Of a stretch of 64,000 nucleotides of DNA, positions 62,223-64,000 are shown piece by piece. Source of the stretch: Marinisporobacter balticus (lineage in GTDB: Bacteria; Bacillota; Clostridia; Peptostreptococcales; Thermotaleaceae); NCBI RefSeq assembly GCF_004345705.1, contig NZ_SLWV01000007.1, positions 62,001-126,000 of the forward strand. The letters are read 5' to 3'. The notes beneath the pieces were generated by a model. It saw only the letters and a program-made list of their open reading frames with translations. It did not search any database and was not told the DNA's origin. Position 1 is the stretch's first letter; each line of letters begins with the position of its first letter. Both the position numbers and the translations under genes were made by a program.

Positions 62223-63569
62223 TTATAAAAACATTAAACCTAATGAAATGATCACACCTGTATATAATAAGTCTATAATACAAAATCCCATAATATCTCT
62301 TGCACCAAGCCCAGCAATCCCTAATGCTGGTAATGCCCAGAATGGTTGAATCATGTTTGTCCAAGCATCTCCCCACGCAATCGCCATACCTGTTTTTGCT
62401 GCAGGAACACCTAAAGCAGCACCTGCTGGCATCATGATTGGTGCTTGAACAGCCCATTGTCCACCACCTGACGGTACAAAGAAGTTAACAATCCCTGCAC
62501 TTAAGAATGTGAATAGTGGAAAAGTTGTTGCGGTTGAAATATCTACAAACCAATTAGATATTACACCTGCGAAAGAAACCCCTTCTGCATTTAAACCAAT
62601 CATCATTCCCATAATACCTGCATAGAATGGAAATTGTAGAATGATTCCTGCTGTTCCTTTTGCTGCACCATTAATCGCATCAAGGAATCTTCTAGGTGTA
62701 CCATGTAAAATAATCCCTGCAAATAAGAACATAAAGTTAACAATATCTAGATTTAACTTAAATCCATTTTCTTTAAAATAGTAGAAAACAACTGTTAATC
62801 CCATTAAACCAATAATGATTGAAAGAATTGGACTATTTTCCATTCTATCTGCTGGTGTTCGGTTTACAACTTTTGTAGCTGCTTCTTCATCTTCTAATAA
62901 TCTTGGATCTACTGCTATTACTTCATCTGCTTTTGGATGCATCGCTTTATTTAAAAATGGCATTGTGATTAATATGATTGTACATACAATTAAGTTAAAA
63001 GATGAGAAAATCGTTGCACTTGTAGATATCGCTTCTGTTACAGCACCATCTGTTGCTTTTGTTAATCCCTCTCCTGCTGTAGCTAATTTTAGTGGAATAG
63101 ATCCTGAAATCCCTGCGTGCCATACTACGAATCCTGAATAAGCTGAAGCAATTAAAAGTCTGTAGTCTACCCCTTTTACTTCTTTTGCTAAAGCTCTTGC
63201 ATAAAGCGCACCAATTACTAATCCAAACCCCCAGTTAATCCAACATGCAATCGTTGAAATAAAAGTAACTGCTACGATTGCTTGTGTGGGTGTTTTGGCA
63301 ATTTTTGCTAAATTGTTAAGGCCTTTTTTAATAATCGGTGCATTGGCCAATGTATGCCCTGTAACAAGTACTAGCGCCATTTGCATAGAGAATGCTAGTA
63401 ATGACCAAAATCCGCTATTCCAATGCTTTGTCATTGGCACAAACCCTTGTCCAGTTGTAACCATTCCTAATCCAAGAACCGCTATTGTTAAAATAACTGC
63501 AAACAAAAACGGATCTGGTAAATACTTTTGAACAAGATTTACGCATAACTTTGTTATCCGTTTAAACAT
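62223..63569 (-). CDS. atoE: Short-chain fatty acid transporter (AtoE family)
   Basis: 448 residues from the ATG at 63567-63569 (site GGAGG). AtoE/ScfA motifs: PDPFLFAVILTIAVLGLG, GFWSLLAFSMQMALVLVTGHTLA, INWGFGLVIGALYARALAKEV, AYSGFVVWHAGISGSIPLKLAT, and NFFVPSGGGQWAVQAPIMMPA. It imports short-chain fatty acids, which CtfAB would activate. First gene of the operon. Confidence 0.93.
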   Translation of the reverse strand: MFKRITKLCVNLVQKYLPDPFLFAVILTIAVLGLGMVTTGQGFVPMTKHWNSGFWSLLAFSMQMALVLVTGHTLANAPIIKKGLNNLAKIAKTPTQAIVAVTFISTIACWINWGFGLVIGALYARALAKEVKGVDYRLLIASAYSGFVVWHAGISGSIPLKLATAGEGLTKATDGAVTEAISTSATIFSSFNLIVCTIILITMPFLNKAMHPKADEVIAVDPRLLEDEEAATKVVNRTPADRMENSPILSIIIGLMGLTVVFYYFKENGFKLNLDIVNFMFLFAGIILHGTPRRFLDAINGAAKGTAGIILQFPFYAGIMGMMIGLNAEGVSFAGVISNWFVDISTATTFPLFTFLSAGIVNFFVPSGGGQWAVQAPIMMPAGAALGVPAAKTGMAIAWGDAWTNMIQPFWALPALGIAGLGARDIMGFCIIDLLYTGVIISLGLMFL

Positions 63570-63601
63570 TTCAAACCGCCTCCTTATAAAATATATTTTA
63601 T

Positions 63602-63624
63602 ATAATGTATACACAATACATTAT
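63602..63624. promoter_or_regulatory. Dyad in the atoE leader
   Basis: Perfect 9-bp arms ATAATGTAT / ATACATTAT with a five-base loop, between the promoter and the atoE start. Possible operator. Confidence 0.45.
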
Positions 63625-63638
63625 ATTCCACATTATAT

Positions 63639-63666
63639 ATATTATCACAGTAACGATAACTTTCAA
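63639..63666 (-). promoter_or_regulatory. Candidate atoE promoter
   Basis: TTGAAA (63661-63666) and TAATAT (63639-63644) on the minus strand, 16-base spacer. No sigma-54 pattern was seen here, unlike in E. coli ato. Confidence 0.5.
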
Positions 63667-63864
63667 TCTGCGCTATAAGCCTTCAATGTGAAAAAAGTAA
63701 CGTTTTTCCTGTTTTTGTCCATTTTTCTTCTTGTCTCTCCTGTTTTTTATTTAAATTCCTTTTGTATTTCATGTATCAAATCATATCAAAATATAGAAGA
63801 ATTCTTTGATTTTCATTGCATAATTTGAATAATTCTTAAGTTTTATTTTTTAAAAATTATTTAG

Positions 63865-63895
63865 AATCTTAATAATTATTAGTATTATTAAGATT
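63865..63895. repeat. AT-rich inverted repeat upstream of atoE
   Basis: Perfect 12-bp arms AATCTTAATAAT / ATTATTAAGATT with a seven-base loop. The rest of 63667-64000 holds no supported gene. Confidence 0.5.
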
Positions 63896-64000
63896 TAGTA
63901 ACATAGGCAAACATTTTCCTTTTCTTTATATTCTTTTTTTCTCCTAAAAATCAGATATTATAATAAATATTTCCTTTTTTTAGTCTTATAGTTTGAATTT

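Noticed and set aside
63650..63700. Sigma-54 promoter for atoE, as in E. coli ato
   Set aside because: The only GG...GC pair here has the wrong spacing (eight instead of ten bases).
1..64000. CRISPR array, tRNA, rRNA or prophage
   Set aside because: No regularly spaced direct repeats, cloverleaf sequences, rRNA-like blocks or phage structural genes were found on either strand.

Overview
The window comes from the chromosome of a low-GC, anaerobic, Gram-positive Clostridia-type bacterium. The signs are AT-rich DNA, strong AGGAGG ribosome binding sites, many GTG and TTG starts, several PTS systems, a 2-hydroxyacyl-CoA dehydratase activase-type protein, a TRAP transporter, and a sigma-54/LevR-type activator. 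The genus cannot be fixed from the sequence. Almost every gene lies on the minus strand; the only supported plus-strand gene is a 63-residue membrane peptide near 20.5 kb. Operons therefore read from high to low coordinates. No tRNA, rRNA, CRISPR array, prophage or intact insertion sequence was seen.

Layout. 0-5.3 kb: the N-terminal part of an RND efflux pump, an XRE regulator with a membrane protein, a 51-residue four-cysteine peptide, and an orphan soluble PAS histidine kinase. 5.6-10.3 kb: nagA, a GlcNAc-type PTS IICB, a stand-alone HPr and a threonine dehydratase; the PTS gene and the HPr gene each have an antiterminator leader (RAT). 10.5-12.8 kb: DUF2975/XRE/DUF4173 membrane module. 13.0-20.0 kb: GntR regulator and a hexonate/hexuronate operon (TRAP transporter, zinc dehydrogenase, mannonate oxidoreductase, UxuA). 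20.4-29 kb: LysO-type exporter, DUF3999/DUF2339 pair, AI-2E family permease, and a GDYXXLXY/DUF2157/XRE module.

29.2-35.9 kb is the most unusual part. A cobalamin riboswitch precedes a four-gene operon: a DUF2162-type membrane protein, an ExbB/TolQ-like channel, an ExbD-like DUF2149 protein, and a CobN-like protein of about 1,536 residues that carries a signal peptide and a C-terminal membrane anchor. I infer a proton-motive-force-driven system for handling cobalt or corrinoids at the outer face of the membrane of a Gram-positive cell. No CobS/CobT or ChlI/ChlD ATPase is encoded in the window.

35.9-41.6 kb: an MBL-fold hydrolase, a 1,419-residue activase fusion, and its TetR regulator, whose promoter is buried in a perfect 46-bp palindrome. 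42.0-50.6 kb: a glucose module (glcT, ptsG, ptsH, ptsI, pgi, fba, pfkA) with a RAT leader and a cre-like site. 50.7-58.6 kb: nagB and a chitobiose/cellobiose PTS operon (IIB, IIC, ChbG, IIA, GH4) behind a near-perfect sigma-54 promoter, with its LevR-type activator. 58.8-63.6 kb: recJ, then a short-chain fatty acid permease with a two-subunit 3-oxoacid CoA-transferase.

Taken together, the cell appears to use amino sugars, chitin disaccharides, glucose, sugar acids and short-chain fatty acids, with PTS-linked control through PRD regulators and HPr.
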